Part shown: positions 42,979-50,862 of the stretch, one piece after another
Layout of the letters: each line of letters begins with the position of its first letter
Position numbering within the stretch: position 1 is the first letter of the stretch
Assembly: GCF_014529945.1 (NCBI RefSeq)
Contig: NZ_JACVFB010000002.1
Location: 744,001 to 808,000, forward strand
DNA length: 64,000 nucleotides
Direction: 5' to 3'
Source: Chitinophaga varians
GTDB lineage: Bacteria > Bacteroidota > Bacteroidia > Chitinophagales > Chitinophagaceae
Notes under the pieces: generated by a model
Told to the model about the DNA's origin: nothing
What the model saw: the letters and a program-made list of their open reading frames with translations, nothing else
Database searches by the model: none
Position numbers and translations under genes: made by a program

Positions 42979-44118
42979 ATGGCAGATTTTTCGCACCTGC
43001 AGGATTTTTTGCAGCCTGTTTCCAAAGCTTTTCTGAACGATGATCAGGAGTATGACGCTTTCCAGATTGGAGGTGTGATAGACGCTTATGAAGAAGAACA
43101 TCATCCGGACCTGGATGCTGCCGATATTGTATTGCTGGGTGTTGGAGAAGAAAGGGGCAGTGCCAGTGGAAAAACCGGCACCAGCGGCCCTGATGCGATC
43201 CGGCGGGAGTTCTTTAAACTTTACAACTGGCACCGTGATATCAAAGTGGCGGACGTGGGCAACCTGCGATCAGGCGCTTTCCTCGCAGATGCTTATGCTG
43301 CCATGAAAACAGTGGTAGGAGAATTGGTGCAGGCGAATAAAACAGTGCTGATACTGGGCGGCTCTCATGATCTTACTTATCCGCAATACAAAGCATATGC
43401 AGCCCATCAGCTGATCATAGAAGCTACAGTGGCTGATGCGCTGATTGATCTGCAGGAAGAATCTTCCCTTCGCAGTGAAAGGTTCCTGATGGACATCCTC
43501 ACTGAACAACCCAATTACCTTCGTCATTACAACCATCTGGGCTTCCAGAGTTATTTCGTACATCCGCGCATGTTAGAGACGCTGGACAAACTGCGTTTTG
43601 ATTGTTTTCGTTTAGGCCGTATCCGTGAAAATATGGAAGAAGCGGAACCGGTACTGCGCCATTCTGATTTGTTCAGTCTCGATATTAATATTATCCGGCA
43701 CACCGATGCGCCGGCCAACAACCTCTCCCCTAACGGGTTTAGCGGGGAAGAGGCCTGCTCTCTGGCCCGTTATGCAGGTATGAGCAGCCGCCTGTCTTCT
43801 TTCGGTATTTATGGCTACCGGCCAGAAAAAGACAAAGAACAACTCACCGCCCGCCAGATCGCTCAGATGATGTGGTATTTTATGGATGGCCGTTCCGTTA
43901 AAAACAAAGAGGCGCTGCTGGACGACCGCGACGCCTTCTGGGAATTTCATATAGCCTTCTCCGATATAGAAACTGTTTTCCTGAAAAGCAAACGTACCGG
44001 CCGCTGGTGGATGCAACTTCCTGATCAGGAATTCGTGCCCTGTGCCTATAACGACTACCTGCTGGCCAGCAACAATGAAATGCCGGAACGCTGGTTGCGT
44101 CACCAGGAACGATTGTAA
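42979..44118 (+). CDS. Arginase/ureohydrolase-fold protein with degenerate metal site
   Basis: A 379-residue member of the arginase superfamily, often labelled formimidoylglutamase in Bacteroidota. ATG 42979 is preferred to the GTG one codon earlier. The fold motifs are visible: GVGEERGSASG, ILGGSHDLTYPQYKAY (first metal motif, GGSHD intact), TVADALIDLQEE in place of DAHxD, so the histidine ligand is leucine, and SLDINIIRH in place of SxDxDxxDP, so the second aspartate is asparagine. NTLSPNGF-like (NNLSPNGFSGEEACSLARYAGM) and GIYGYRPE follow the Bacteroidota subfamily. Half of the binuclear manganese ligands are missing, so normal ureohydrolase chemistry is doubtful. It has its own promoter and ends at inverted repeat D. 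Confidence 0.85.
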   Translation: MADFSHLQDFLQPVSKAFLNDDQEYDAFQIGGVIDAYEEEHHPDLDAADIVLLGVGEERGSASGKTGTSGPDAIRREFFKLYNWHRDIKVADVGNLRSGAFLADAYAAMKTVVGELVQANKTVLILGGSHDLTYPQYKAYAAHQLIIEATVADALIDLQEESSLRSERFLMDILTEQPNYLRHYNHLGFQSYFVHPRMLETLDKLRFDCFRLGRIRENMEEAEPVLRHSDLFSLDINIIRHTDAPANNLSPNGFSGEEACSLARYAGMSSRLSSFGIYGYRPEKDKEQLTARQIAQMMWYFMDGRSVKNKEALLDDRDAFWEFHIAFSDIETVFLKSKRTGRWWMQLPDQEFVPCAYNDYLLASNNEMPERWLRHQERL

Positions 44119-44127
44119 TATTTTGTC

Positions 44128-44195
44128 ATTTAGGAATTTTGTTATTGAATGAGTTCCCTAAATGATCAAATTTCCCAATAACTAAATTTCTAAAT
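44128..44195. repeat. Word-repeat inverted repeat D between convergent genes
   Basis: The arms at 44128-44147 and 44176-44195 are 20 bp with two mismatches, around a 28-bp spacer. An alternative inner pairing (TCATTTAGGAA with TTCCCTAAATGA) is also possible. The right arm includes the stop codon of the 44182 gene; the left begins nine bases after the other gene's stop. Confidence 0.7.
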
Positions 44196-44589
44196 CCAAA
44201 AGAGCGGTGACACGGTCTTTCACATAGGCAGCCTTATTGTCTGTGGAGATCATGTCGTCGTCCAGCCCGTTCATGGTGCTTTTATGCATCTTCTCCACCC
44301 GCTCGTCTATCTTACGGAAATACGCGTCTTTTTTCTCTTCCCAGGCACCTTGTTCTGTCTGAAGGCTGTGAAGTTTGTTGGGCTCAATCTGGGTGTAAAG
44401 GCGCTGTAATGTGCTGTACAGGAGGCTGTCGAGTTGCTTGTAATATACGAGGGCGCAGCCATAGCTGTTGCTGCCGGTAGAAAGGCAGCGTTGATAACGA
44501 TTTTCCAGTGTGTCCAGTGCCGCCTGGCGGGACTGTGAATAGGCATTACCACACAGGAATACCGCCAGAATCAGGATAGGGAGTCTCAT
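44182..44589 (-). CDS. Secreted LprI/DUF1311-like protein (first of two)
   Basis: A 135-residue exported protein (signal MRLPILILAVFLCGNAYSQ) resembling the DUF1311/LprI family, whose best-known members inhibit lysozyme. It shows paired cysteines (RCLSTGSNSYGCALVYYKQLD), a long helix, and the LQTEQGAWEEKKDAYFRKID segment that matches the family's L-x-x-x-Q-x-x-W-x-x-x-x-D pattern. A perfect -7 box (TATATTTG) lies 17 nt upstream, so it is not simply cotranscribed with the second copy at 44653. Two LprI-like genes in a row suggest a local duplication followed by strong divergence. Function as a lysozyme inhibitor is inference from the family. Confidence 0.75.
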   Translation of the reverse strand: MRLPILILAVFLCGNAYSQSRQAALDTLENRYQRCLSTGSNSYGCALVYYKQLDSLLYSTLQRLYTQIEPNKLHSLQTEQGAWEEKKDAYFRKIDERVEKMHKSTMNGLDDDMISTDNKAAYVKDRVTALLDLEI

Positions 44590-44606
44590 AGGCGTTGTGG
44601 TTACGC

Positions 44607-44614
44607 CAAATATA
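44607..44614 (-). promoter_or_regulatory. -7 box TATATTTG upstream of the 44182 gene
   Basis: This is a perfect TAnnTTTG match on the minus strand, 17 nt before ATG 44589. Confidence 0.5.
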
Positions 44615-44652
44615 CAAAAAATAATATGTAATATATATTATATAAATGTTAG

Positions 44653-45051
44653 CTATTCTTCCGTTACCCTTCCAATGGAGCCGGTGCACAATTCGCCAGG
44701 CAGGCCGTTGAGCCATACCCGGATGGCTTCCGTGCGTTGAGTGGTCAGTTCAGTTAGATATTGGGATTCGCACATGGGAAGTATGGAGCCATAACTTTGT
44801 ACAGGTCCGGGATACATCGCTTCCAGCTGTGCATCACGGAATTGTATCCATAGTTTTTGTGCTGCTTTGAATTTGTTGATAAACGGTTTGTTGGCCGCGT
44901 ATTTTTTCAGGATCTCCTGGTATATGGTATTCAGTTTCTTATCTGCTGCCTTGTATTCTTTACCTGCTTTTTGGTTTAACTCCTGCTGGGTTTGGGCCAT
45001 GCCGGTAATACTACCTGCGATGAACAATAGCGTAATGAGCACTGCTTTCAT
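44653..45051 (-). CDS. Secreted LprI/DUF1311-like protein (second of two)
   Basis: A 132-residue exported protein (signal MKAVLITLLFIAGSITGMAQ) of the DUF1311/LprI type. The family core is clear: ADKKLNTIYQEILKKYA, then FKAAQKLWIQFRDAQLEAMY, with the conserved Q-x-x-W-x-x-F/Y-R-D. Two cysteines (PMCESQYL and GELCTGS) probably form a disulfide. The methyltransferase gene ends four bases upstream, so this gene is likely the tail of the M16 peptidase-methyltransferase unit. A role against muramidases is known for some family members and is only suggested here. Confidence 0.82.
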   Translation of the reverse strand: MKAVLITLLFIAGSITGMAQTQQELNQKAGKEYKAADKKLNTIYQEILKKYAANKPFINKFKAAQKLWIQFRDAQLEAMYPGPVQSYGSILPMCESQYLTELTTQRTEAIRVWLNGLPGELCTGSIGRVTEE

Positions 45052-45054
45052 ATG

Positions 45055-45873
45055 TTAAGGTTTAAGGAACTCGAATGCATATACCATCGGTAGTTTTCCT
45101 TCCATGCCTTTGATCTGAAAATGCCCGTTTTCACCGGTGGTATTCTGGAAACAATTGTACGGAGAATAATCAAATTCCTGAAATACTTTTAGTTGTAATC
45201 CCTTTGTCAGCAGGGATTCGAGCACTTCGCTCAGCGGATGGTTCCAGGAGTAGGCGACGCCTGTTACATCGGCACTGTCTGCCGCGTCTGTATACGTGTC
45301 ATTGTTGTTTTCCACGATCGTTTCAGTATTGAAATAGTCGTATTGTACGCGTGTGAACTGGTCATCGAACATCCATACCACCGGATGGAATTCGGCCATG
45401 ATAAAAGCTCCGCCGGGCTTCAGAAAATGCTGCACCACCCCGGCCCATTTGTCCAGGTCCGGCAGCCAGCCGATTGTGCCGTAGGAGGTGAATACTATAT
45501 CGAAGCTATCCTGCAGGTGTTCAGGAAGACTATAAACATCGCAGCAAATGAACCGGGCCTGGTCCTGAATGCCCAATTGTGCCGTTAGGGTATGTGCCTG
45601 AGCAATAGCTGCATCAGAGAGGTCTACGCCGGTTACTTCGGCGCCCATGCGCGCCAGGGAAAGTGTATCCTGCCCGAAATGGCATTGCAGGTGCAGGATG
45701 CGCTTTCCCCGGACATCACCCAGCAAAGCCAGTTCAATACTATTCAGCGAACTACGCCCTTCCAGAAAAGCCGGCACGTCATAAAAAGAAGAGGTAACGT
45801 GCACGGCAGTACGTTTATTCCAGAGCGCTTTATTAGCTGCCAGGTAATGTTGTTCGTCTTGCATGATTGTCAT
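45055..45873 (-). CDS. Class I SAM-dependent methyltransferase
   Basis: A 272-residue cytoplasmic methyltransferase. Motif I is GKRILHLQCHFGQDTLSLA (about 58-76), where HFGQ replaces the usual GxGxG, a known variant in this subgroup. The acidic SAM ribose residue is in AEVTGVDLSDAAIAQA, and motif IV-like FDIVFTSYGTIGWLPDLDKW follows. The C-terminus forms the substrate cap. The first ATG at 45873 overlaps the TGA of the M16 gene (ATGA), indicating coupling; a second ATG three codons on is an alternative. The substrate is unknown. Confidence 0.88.
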   Translation of the reverse strand: MTIMQDEQHYLAANKALWNKRTAVHVTSSFYDVPAFLEGRSSLNSIELALLGDVRGKRILHLQCHFGQDTLSLARMGAEVTGVDLSDAAIAQAHTLTAQLGIQDQARFICCDVYSLPEHLQDSFDIVFTSYGTIGWLPDLDKWAGVVQHFLKPGGAFIMAEFHPVVWMFDDQFTRVQYDYFNTETIVENNNDTYTDAADSADVTGVAYSWNHPLSEVLESLLTKGLQLKVFQEFDYSPYNCFQNTTGENGHFQIKGMEGKLPMVYAFEFLKP

Positions 45874-47153
45874 CAGATCACCACCAGTTCATAGAAATCG
45901 CCGGGAGTAAGATATTGTTTGGCGAGTTGCTGTAACTCCTCTGCGGTGATATTCTTAATTGTCTGAATGTTGTTGTAGAAATAGCTTTCGTCCAGATCGT
46001 TGAGGATCAGGTTTTTCCAGCGTTGTATCAGCTGGAAGGCGCCGTCCAGATCGCCGAGAATGGAACCGATCATGTAGTTGCGCACGAGGTCCAGCTCTTC
46101 CTGCGGCACCGGCTCGTTCTGCAGGCGGCGCAGTTCATTGTACACTTCTTCGATGGTAGCTTCGCACACATCCCTGCCGGCTTCGGTCTGGATATTGAGG
46201 GCGCTCACCTGCCGGAAGTTGTACAGTTGGGAATAGATGCCATACGTGTACCCTTTTTCTTCCCGGATATTGCTCATCAGCCTGGAGCCGAAATAGCCGC
46301 CCAGGATGGTATTGAGCACCAGCATCTTCGGAAAGTCCGGATGATAGCGGTTCGGGAAAGGACGGGCGATACGGATAGCGCCCTGTACACCATTCTCATC
46401 ATTGAAAATGCGGAATTTCTTTTCCTCCGCCGGTTGTACGGGCAGCTCTGGCCTGAGAAGATTGGTCTCACCATTCCAGCGGGTACTGCCGAAGTGTTGG
46501 TTCAGCAGTGCCAGCATATTGGCAGGCATGTTACCCGCCACAAATATGCGGCAGTTGTTGTACGTATAATGCTTTTGATAGAAAGCACGGAGCGTTTCTG
46601 TCTGTAACGCATCATACGCCATCATGCTGCTTACGCGGCCGTATGGGTGGAATTCACCAAACAGGTATTTATCGATAAAGCGGTTGGCCACAAAATCGCA
46701 TTTCTGGAGATTGACGGCCAGCTTCTGTTTCTGGTTTTGTTTGTAGAGCTGTAATTCTTCTTCCGGAAAAACAGGATCGAGGATAACATCCTGTAATACC
46801 GGCAGCAGCACTTCTGTATGTTTGGTGAGGCAGTGCAACGTGAAGGTGGCATTTTCATGATACGCGTTCCGGTTAAGGTAAGCGCCATGATAATCGATGG
46901 CCTCGTTGATCTCGAGGGCTGTTCGTTTGCTGGTACCGTTTTTCATGAGGAAATTGGTAGCCAGGGCTTCCAGGCTTTCGCTTTCATACCATGAACCGGC
47001 GGGGAACACCAGTTCCAGCTGCAGGGTATCCTGTTCTTCCGATTTAATCACATAAACGGGGATACCGTTGTCCAACGTGAATTTCTCGTAGGGCTTCAGC
47101 TTTATATCAAACTCCACAGCGTCTTTAATGGGAGGAGGAATCGTTCTATTCAT
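45873..47153 (-). CDS. M16 peptidase-family subunit lacking the zinc motif
   Basis: A 426-residue insulinase-family (M16) protein without a signal peptide. Where an active enzyme has HxxEH, this one reads SLEALATNFLMKNGTSKRTA, so zinc cannot bind and it is presumably the inactive partner. The later M16 elements are present: YNNCRIFVAGNMPANML, and the C-terminal domain with GGYFGSRLMSNIREEKGYTYGIYSQL, which is the substrate-contact R..EKGYTY motif normally supplied in trans. The gene upstream (47190) encodes the active partner, giving a heterodimer like mitochondrial processing peptidase. It overlaps the methyltransferase gene by ATGA. Confidence 0.9.
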   Translation of the reverse strand: MNRTIPPPIKDAVEFDIKLKPYEKFTLDNGIPVYVIKSEEQDTLQLELVFPAGSWYESESLEALATNFLMKNGTSKRTALEINEAIDYHGAYLNRNAYHENATFTLHCLTKHTEVLLPVLQDVILDPVFPEEELQLYKQNQKQKLAVNLQKCDFVANRFIDKYLFGEFHPYGRVSSMMAYDALQTETLRAFYQKHYTYNNCRIFVAGNMPANMLALLNQHFGSTRWNGETNLLRPELPVQPAEEKKFRIFNDENGVQGAIRIARPFPNRYHPDFPKMLVLNTILGGYFGSRLMSNIREEKGYTYGIYSQLYNFRQVSALNIQTEAGRDVCEATIEEVYNELRRLQNEPVPQEELDLVRNYMIGSILGDLDGAFQLIQRWKNLILNDLDESYFYNNIQTIKNITAEELQQLAKQYLTPGDFYELVVI

Positions 47154-47189
47154 ATAGATCTCATTTATACCGTGTGACTGAGATGAGGT

Positions 47190-48434
47190 TTATCCCTGAT
47201 TTTCGGCGTAATAGTAAATGGTATTGGCATTTTTCTCATCGAAGAGCAGCTTTGCTTCCCGGTGAATATCTTCGGCTGTCACCACTTCGTAGTTTTCAAA
47301 CTCTTTGTTCATCAGACCGGCATCACCCAGGAGCTCGTAAAAGGCCAGGTTGTTGGCACGGTTGAGCAGGCTCATGTCTTCAAATGCGAGCAGGCTCTCC
47401 ACGCGGTTTTTCACCTTTTGCAATTCACGGTCTGCGATGACTTCGGCTTGTAATTTTTCCAGTTCTATCTGTATGGCTTTTTCCGCATCTTTCATCTTCA
47501 CGCCTTTCACCAGTTTTCCTTCAATGGTCAGCAAACCAGCGTCGAGGCTGCCGAAATGATAACAGTCGATGTTACTGAAGAGTTTTTTCTCTTTTACCAG
47601 CACCTGATGTAAACGGGAAGAGCTGCCACCACCGAGGATATCGGAGACAAGATCGGCCGCATAGTAACGTTTGTCTGAACGGGCGTGCATATGGTAACAT
47701 TTGTACAGCGCGTCCAGCGGTACGTTGGCTTTTACTTCCAGCTTATGCGCAGCTGTTTGCGGTGGTTCAACCGGCAGGCTGCGATGATATTTTTCTCCGG
47801 AAGGGATGTCGCCAAACCATTTTTCAGCCAGTGTTTTCACCTGTTCTGTGGTGACATTGCCTGCCACGGAAAGGATCGCATTGACCGGCCGGTAAAACTT
47901 AAAGAAGAAGGCTTTTACATCTTCCAGCTGAGCGTTTTCTATATGCGACAGTTCTTTACCGATGGTCATCCAGCGGTAAGGGTGCGAGGTGTATGCCAGC
48001 TCCCGCATTTTGTGCCATACATCACCGTAAGGCTTGTTGATGTAATGTTCCTTAAACTCTTCGGATACTACTTTCCGTTGCACATCGAGGCTTTTTTCAC
48101 TGAAGGCCAGCGAAAGCATGCGGTCACTCTCCAGCCAGAAAGCCGTTTCAATGTTTTCTGCCGGCAGCTGTATGTAGTAGTTGGTGAGATCGCTGGTCGT
48201 ATAGGCGTTGTTCTCCCCTCCTGCCATCTGCAGTGGTTCGTCGTATTCAGGAATATTGATCGACCCGCCAAACATCAGGTGTTCAAATAAGTGCGCAAAA
48301 CCGGTTTGTTCGGGGTTCTCATCCCTGGCGCCTACGTCGTACAGTACGTTTAATACAGCCATGGGCGTAGTATGGTCTTCATGTACCACCACGCGCAACC
48401 CATTAGCTAATGTAAATTTATTATAATGAATCAT
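47190..48434 (-). CDS. Zinc-dependent M16 peptidase (active subunit)
   Basis: A 414-residue insulinase-family metallopeptidase. The inverted zinc motif is intact: His48, Glu51 and His52 in GFAHLFEHLMFGG, followed by the distal acidic region VVSEEFKEHYINKPYGD. The second half (about 225-400) has the ADLVSDILGGGSSSRLHQVLV segment of the C-terminal domain. No signal peptide is present, so it may act in the cytoplasm or stay associated with its partner. It is first in a three- or four-gene unit with the inactive M16 subunit, the methyltransferase and an LprI-like gene, all on the minus strand. Confidence 0.93.
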   Translation of the reverse strand: MIHYNKFTLANGLRVVVHEDHTTPMAVLNVLYDVGARDENPEQTGFAHLFEHLMFGGSINIPEYDEPLQMAGGENNAYTTSDLTNYYIQLPAENIETAFWLESDRMLSLAFSEKSLDVQRKVVSEEFKEHYINKPYGDVWHKMRELAYTSHPYRWMTIGKELSHIENAQLEDVKAFFFKFYRPVNAILSVAGNVTTEQVKTLAEKWFGDIPSGEKYHRSLPVEPPQTAAHKLEVKANVPLDALYKCYHMHARSDKRYYAADLVSDILGGGSSSRLHQVLVKEKKLFSNIDCYHFGSLDAGLLTIEGKLVKGVKMKDAEKAIQIELEKLQAEVIADRELQKVKNRVESLLAFEDMSLLNRANNLAFYELLGDAGLMNKEFENYEVVTAEDIHREAKLLFDEKNANTIYYYAENQG

Positions 48435-48570
48435 AATGTAATATTCGTATAGAAGTAAAAATAGGGTAAAAGGACTAATTACGTATTAGGAATTAAGAAT
48501 TAGGGTTTGGGTTTTCCATTATCAGGACGGATTTGAGGGACGCATATGGGCTATAACACCATGTCAGTGG

Positions 48571-49485
48571 TCATTCCAGGTAGAGTTCCTTCTTTCCATA
48601 GTTGATCGTGATCGTGAATTGTTTCCAGACATCATAACCGATAGAGCCGGCAATTTCAGTAAACACGCCCACATCATTGATGTCTTTACAATAGCTGACA
48701 GGCACATTGGCCAGCGTTTTCCCGCCCAGTTGCAACGATGGAATGTTGCTGTTGATGTAATACAACACCCTGACCATATCCTGCACCCTGTCTGTGTTGA
48801 GTGTAGGGAGACTGTTGATACGGTTGGAATCCACGTAAGGCCAGTTGAACAGGATGCCGTAGTCGCCGCCGGTGGTGATATGATAATGACCGGGCAGGTG
48901 ACGTCCGTCGGGCATGGTGATCGCTGCATCTATCACCGGAGTGGAATAGTTGAGCTGAAAATGTAGCTGCCGTCCGGTATTGCCGACAGGGGTTTTACCG
49001 TTGCGGTACAGCACCAGTTGCTGTTGCCGGTAATCGATTTTCACGATATACATTTTTAGCAGGGCTATGCCAATCACACCGTCAATGTCGCCGAGGTTAT
49101 CGAGATTTTCAAGATAGGCGTCCACGTAAGGAAGGCGCAAATCCCTCAGATACAGCGCATTGAGCGTTACTACATTGGTCCTCACCATGGCATTGTTAGT
49201 ACCGCTCATAAAAGCCTGATGTCCGCTGTTGATACGCATCTTTTCGGATACCCGTTTATGTAGCACCGTAACTTCCGCGCCGCTGTCAAAAACAAACCGC
49301 AGCGTATCCGTACTGCCGGAAAGCAAGACAGGTATTACCACATGTTTGTCGATCATGCGGAAAGGAATTACAGCTACAGGTTTGCTGTTGTCTGCCGCTG
49401 CGGGGGCAGCATTTTTTCGTTGTGCGAAGGCAGGCAGGAATAAATTACAGCATAAGCATATTACTATCACCAGAGTACGCCACAT
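48571..49485 (-). CDS. Secreted retropepsin-like aspartyl protease
   Basis: A 304-residue exported protein of the retropepsin-like (gag-asp/Asp_protease) type. The signal is LVIVICLCCNLFLPAFAQ. The first half-site is RFVFDSGAEVTVL, a clear D-S/T-G triad. The second lobe is weaker, around VIDAAITMPDGRHLPGHYHITTGGDYG, where no full D-T-G is seen, so the enzyme may work as a dimer or rely on one aspartate. The C-terminus (SIGYDVWKQFTITINYGKKELYLE) is the usual strand-rich end. It follows the 49499 gene by 13 bases, as a tandem pair. Confidence 0.85.
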   Translation of the reverse strand: MWRTLVIVICLCCNLFLPAFAQRKNAAPAAADNSKPVAVIPFRMIDKHVVIPVLLSGSTDTLRFVFDSGAEVTVLHKRVSEKMRINSGHQAFMSGTNNAMVRTNVVTLNALYLRDLRLPYVDAYLENLDNLGDIDGVIGIALLKMYIVKIDYRQQQLVLYRNGKTPVGNTGRQLHFQLNYSTPVIDAAITMPDGRHLPGHYHITTGGDYGILFNWPYVDSNRINSLPTLNTDRVQDMVRVLYYINSNIPSLQLGGKTLANVPVSYCKDINDVGVFTEIAGSIGYDVWKQFTITINYGKKELYLE

Positions 49486-49498
49486 GCTGCAAATAACG

Positions 49499-50731
49499 TT
49501 AAAGAATACTTTTTATTGGCAACTTTTTAATTAACAAGTCATTATCTCTGGCAATCAACAAGGTGACCTTGGTACCTACATTTTTAAGCAGATCACGGAA
49601 CAGCTGCAGGTTGGAGCCGAGGTTATTATTGACCGCCATGATAATATCCCCTTTCCGGATACCGGCTTTTTCAGCCGGAGATCCTTTGATGATGTCAGTT
49701 ACTTCCACCCGGCCATCGATCAGGTAGATGATAAGGCCGGTATAGGAGTAATCGAACATATCTTTGAAGTGGGTATTGGGCATCAGGTATATCTCTTTTC
49801 TGCCGTAATTGAGCGTAATATTGAACCGGCGTAGCAGATCGTTACCGATCATGCCGCCGAGGAAAGGATATGCCGTGATATTGGTCCTGTCGTCGAAGAT
49901 ATAGGTGGGCACGTTCCGGAAGGAATAGTTGCCGACCCGGAACTCCTGGACGGTCGTGAGTGACATCTGCATTTTACCACCGAGGCCCTGGGCTTCTGTC
50001 TGTATGATTTTCCTGCTTTTGCGGCGGTTGGTGATCAGGGCACTGTCGCTGACAAACTGGGAAGATAACAACAGGCACATACCGGCGCCGGTATCGAAAT
50101 AATACCGGTTGGTGACTGTTTTGCGCTCATGGCGCAGCGGCGCGGTGATCAGCGGTATCTGCGTGAGGGATGGGCGCAGCAGTTGACCGCCTTTAGGATA
50201 GTTATAGCGGCCTTTGCTGTTGACGATAATTTCTTCCGTATCGTAGTCTACCGTCACAATAAAGCGGCTGAGGAAACTATAGCCGATGATACCATCTACC
50301 TGAATACCATATACCTGGCTGATCAGCTCATAGTCATTGACGTGAAAATCGAGGCTGTCGATGGTAAGCCCTGGTAGTTTCAGGGTGTGGTCCATGGCGA
50401 AAGAGACGGTCTTGGCGGCTCCCAGGCCTTTTACTATCCTGTCTGTGGGCGTGAGTTTGATGCCCAGCCTTACACAGGTGGCCGTGTCGAGGGAAATACC
50501 CGCGCTACCGGTGTCAAGGATAAACTGCAGGGTGTCCGGAAGATTGTCGAGTGTCGCCGAAATGACGACTACCCCACCGTAATATTGTTTGAATTTAAAA
50601 CGGGTAATCAACACAGATTGCTGTGTAGTATCGTTCTCCAGGGTGGCATTTCCTGCAGATGCTGGTTGATAAAGACCGGTTATGGCTGCCAAAGCAAGCA
50701 GCAAGGCGAGTAACAGATTTGGTTTAGGCAT
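49499..50731 (-). CDS. Secreted aspartyl protease with C-terminal PDZ domain
   Basis: A 410-residue exported protein with two aspartyl-protease half-sites and a PDZ domain. The signal is LLLALLLALAAITGLYQPASA. The first active motif is FILDTGSAGISLDT and the second is YYFDTGAGMCLLLSS, so both DTG sites are intact, unlike in the neighbour at 48571. IIGYSFLSRFIVTVDY and GGMIGNDLLRRFNITLNYGRKEIYL are the repeating flap/hub segments. The PDZ domain (about 320-405) has RVEVTDIIKGSPAEKAGIRKGDIIMAVN. It is first of the tandem pair. Such PDZ-linked aspartyl proteases are common in this phylum; substrates are not known. Confidence 0.9.
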   Translation of the reverse strand: MPKPNLLLALLLALAAITGLYQPASAGNATLENDTTQQSVLITRFKFKQYYGGVVVISATLDNLPDTLQFILDTGSAGISLDTATCVRLGIKLTPTDRIVKGLGAAKTVSFAMDHTLKLPGLTIDSLDFHVNDYELISQVYGIQVDGIIGYSFLSRFIVTVDYDTEEIIVNSKGRYNYPKGGQLLRPSLTQIPLITAPLRHERKTVTNRYYFDTGAGMCLLLSSQFVSDSALITNRRKSRKIIQTEAQGLGGKMQMSLTTVQEFRVGNYSFRNVPTYIFDDRTNITAYPFLGGMIGNDLLRRFNITLNYGRKEIYLMPNTHFKDMFDYSYTGLIIYLIDGRVEVTDIIKGSPAEKAGIRKGDIIMAVNNNLGSNLQLFRDLLKNVGTKVTLLIARDNDLLIKKLPIKSIL

Positions 50732-50824
50732 ACAGATGATGCAAGGGGATCATTTTCCTAAATTTAATGTTTAATACGCTACATATAAAATATTTTTATT
50801 ACCCGCTGTTATTGCGCGATATAC

Positions 50825-50832
50825 TACCTTTG
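50825..50832 (+). promoter_or_regulatory. -7 box TACCTTTG upstream of mqnC
   Basis: This is a perfect TAnnTTTG match 30 nt before ATG 50863. Confidence 0.55.
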
Positions 50833-50862
50833 TCGGGTTATTCAGCGATTAGAAAATAGCAT

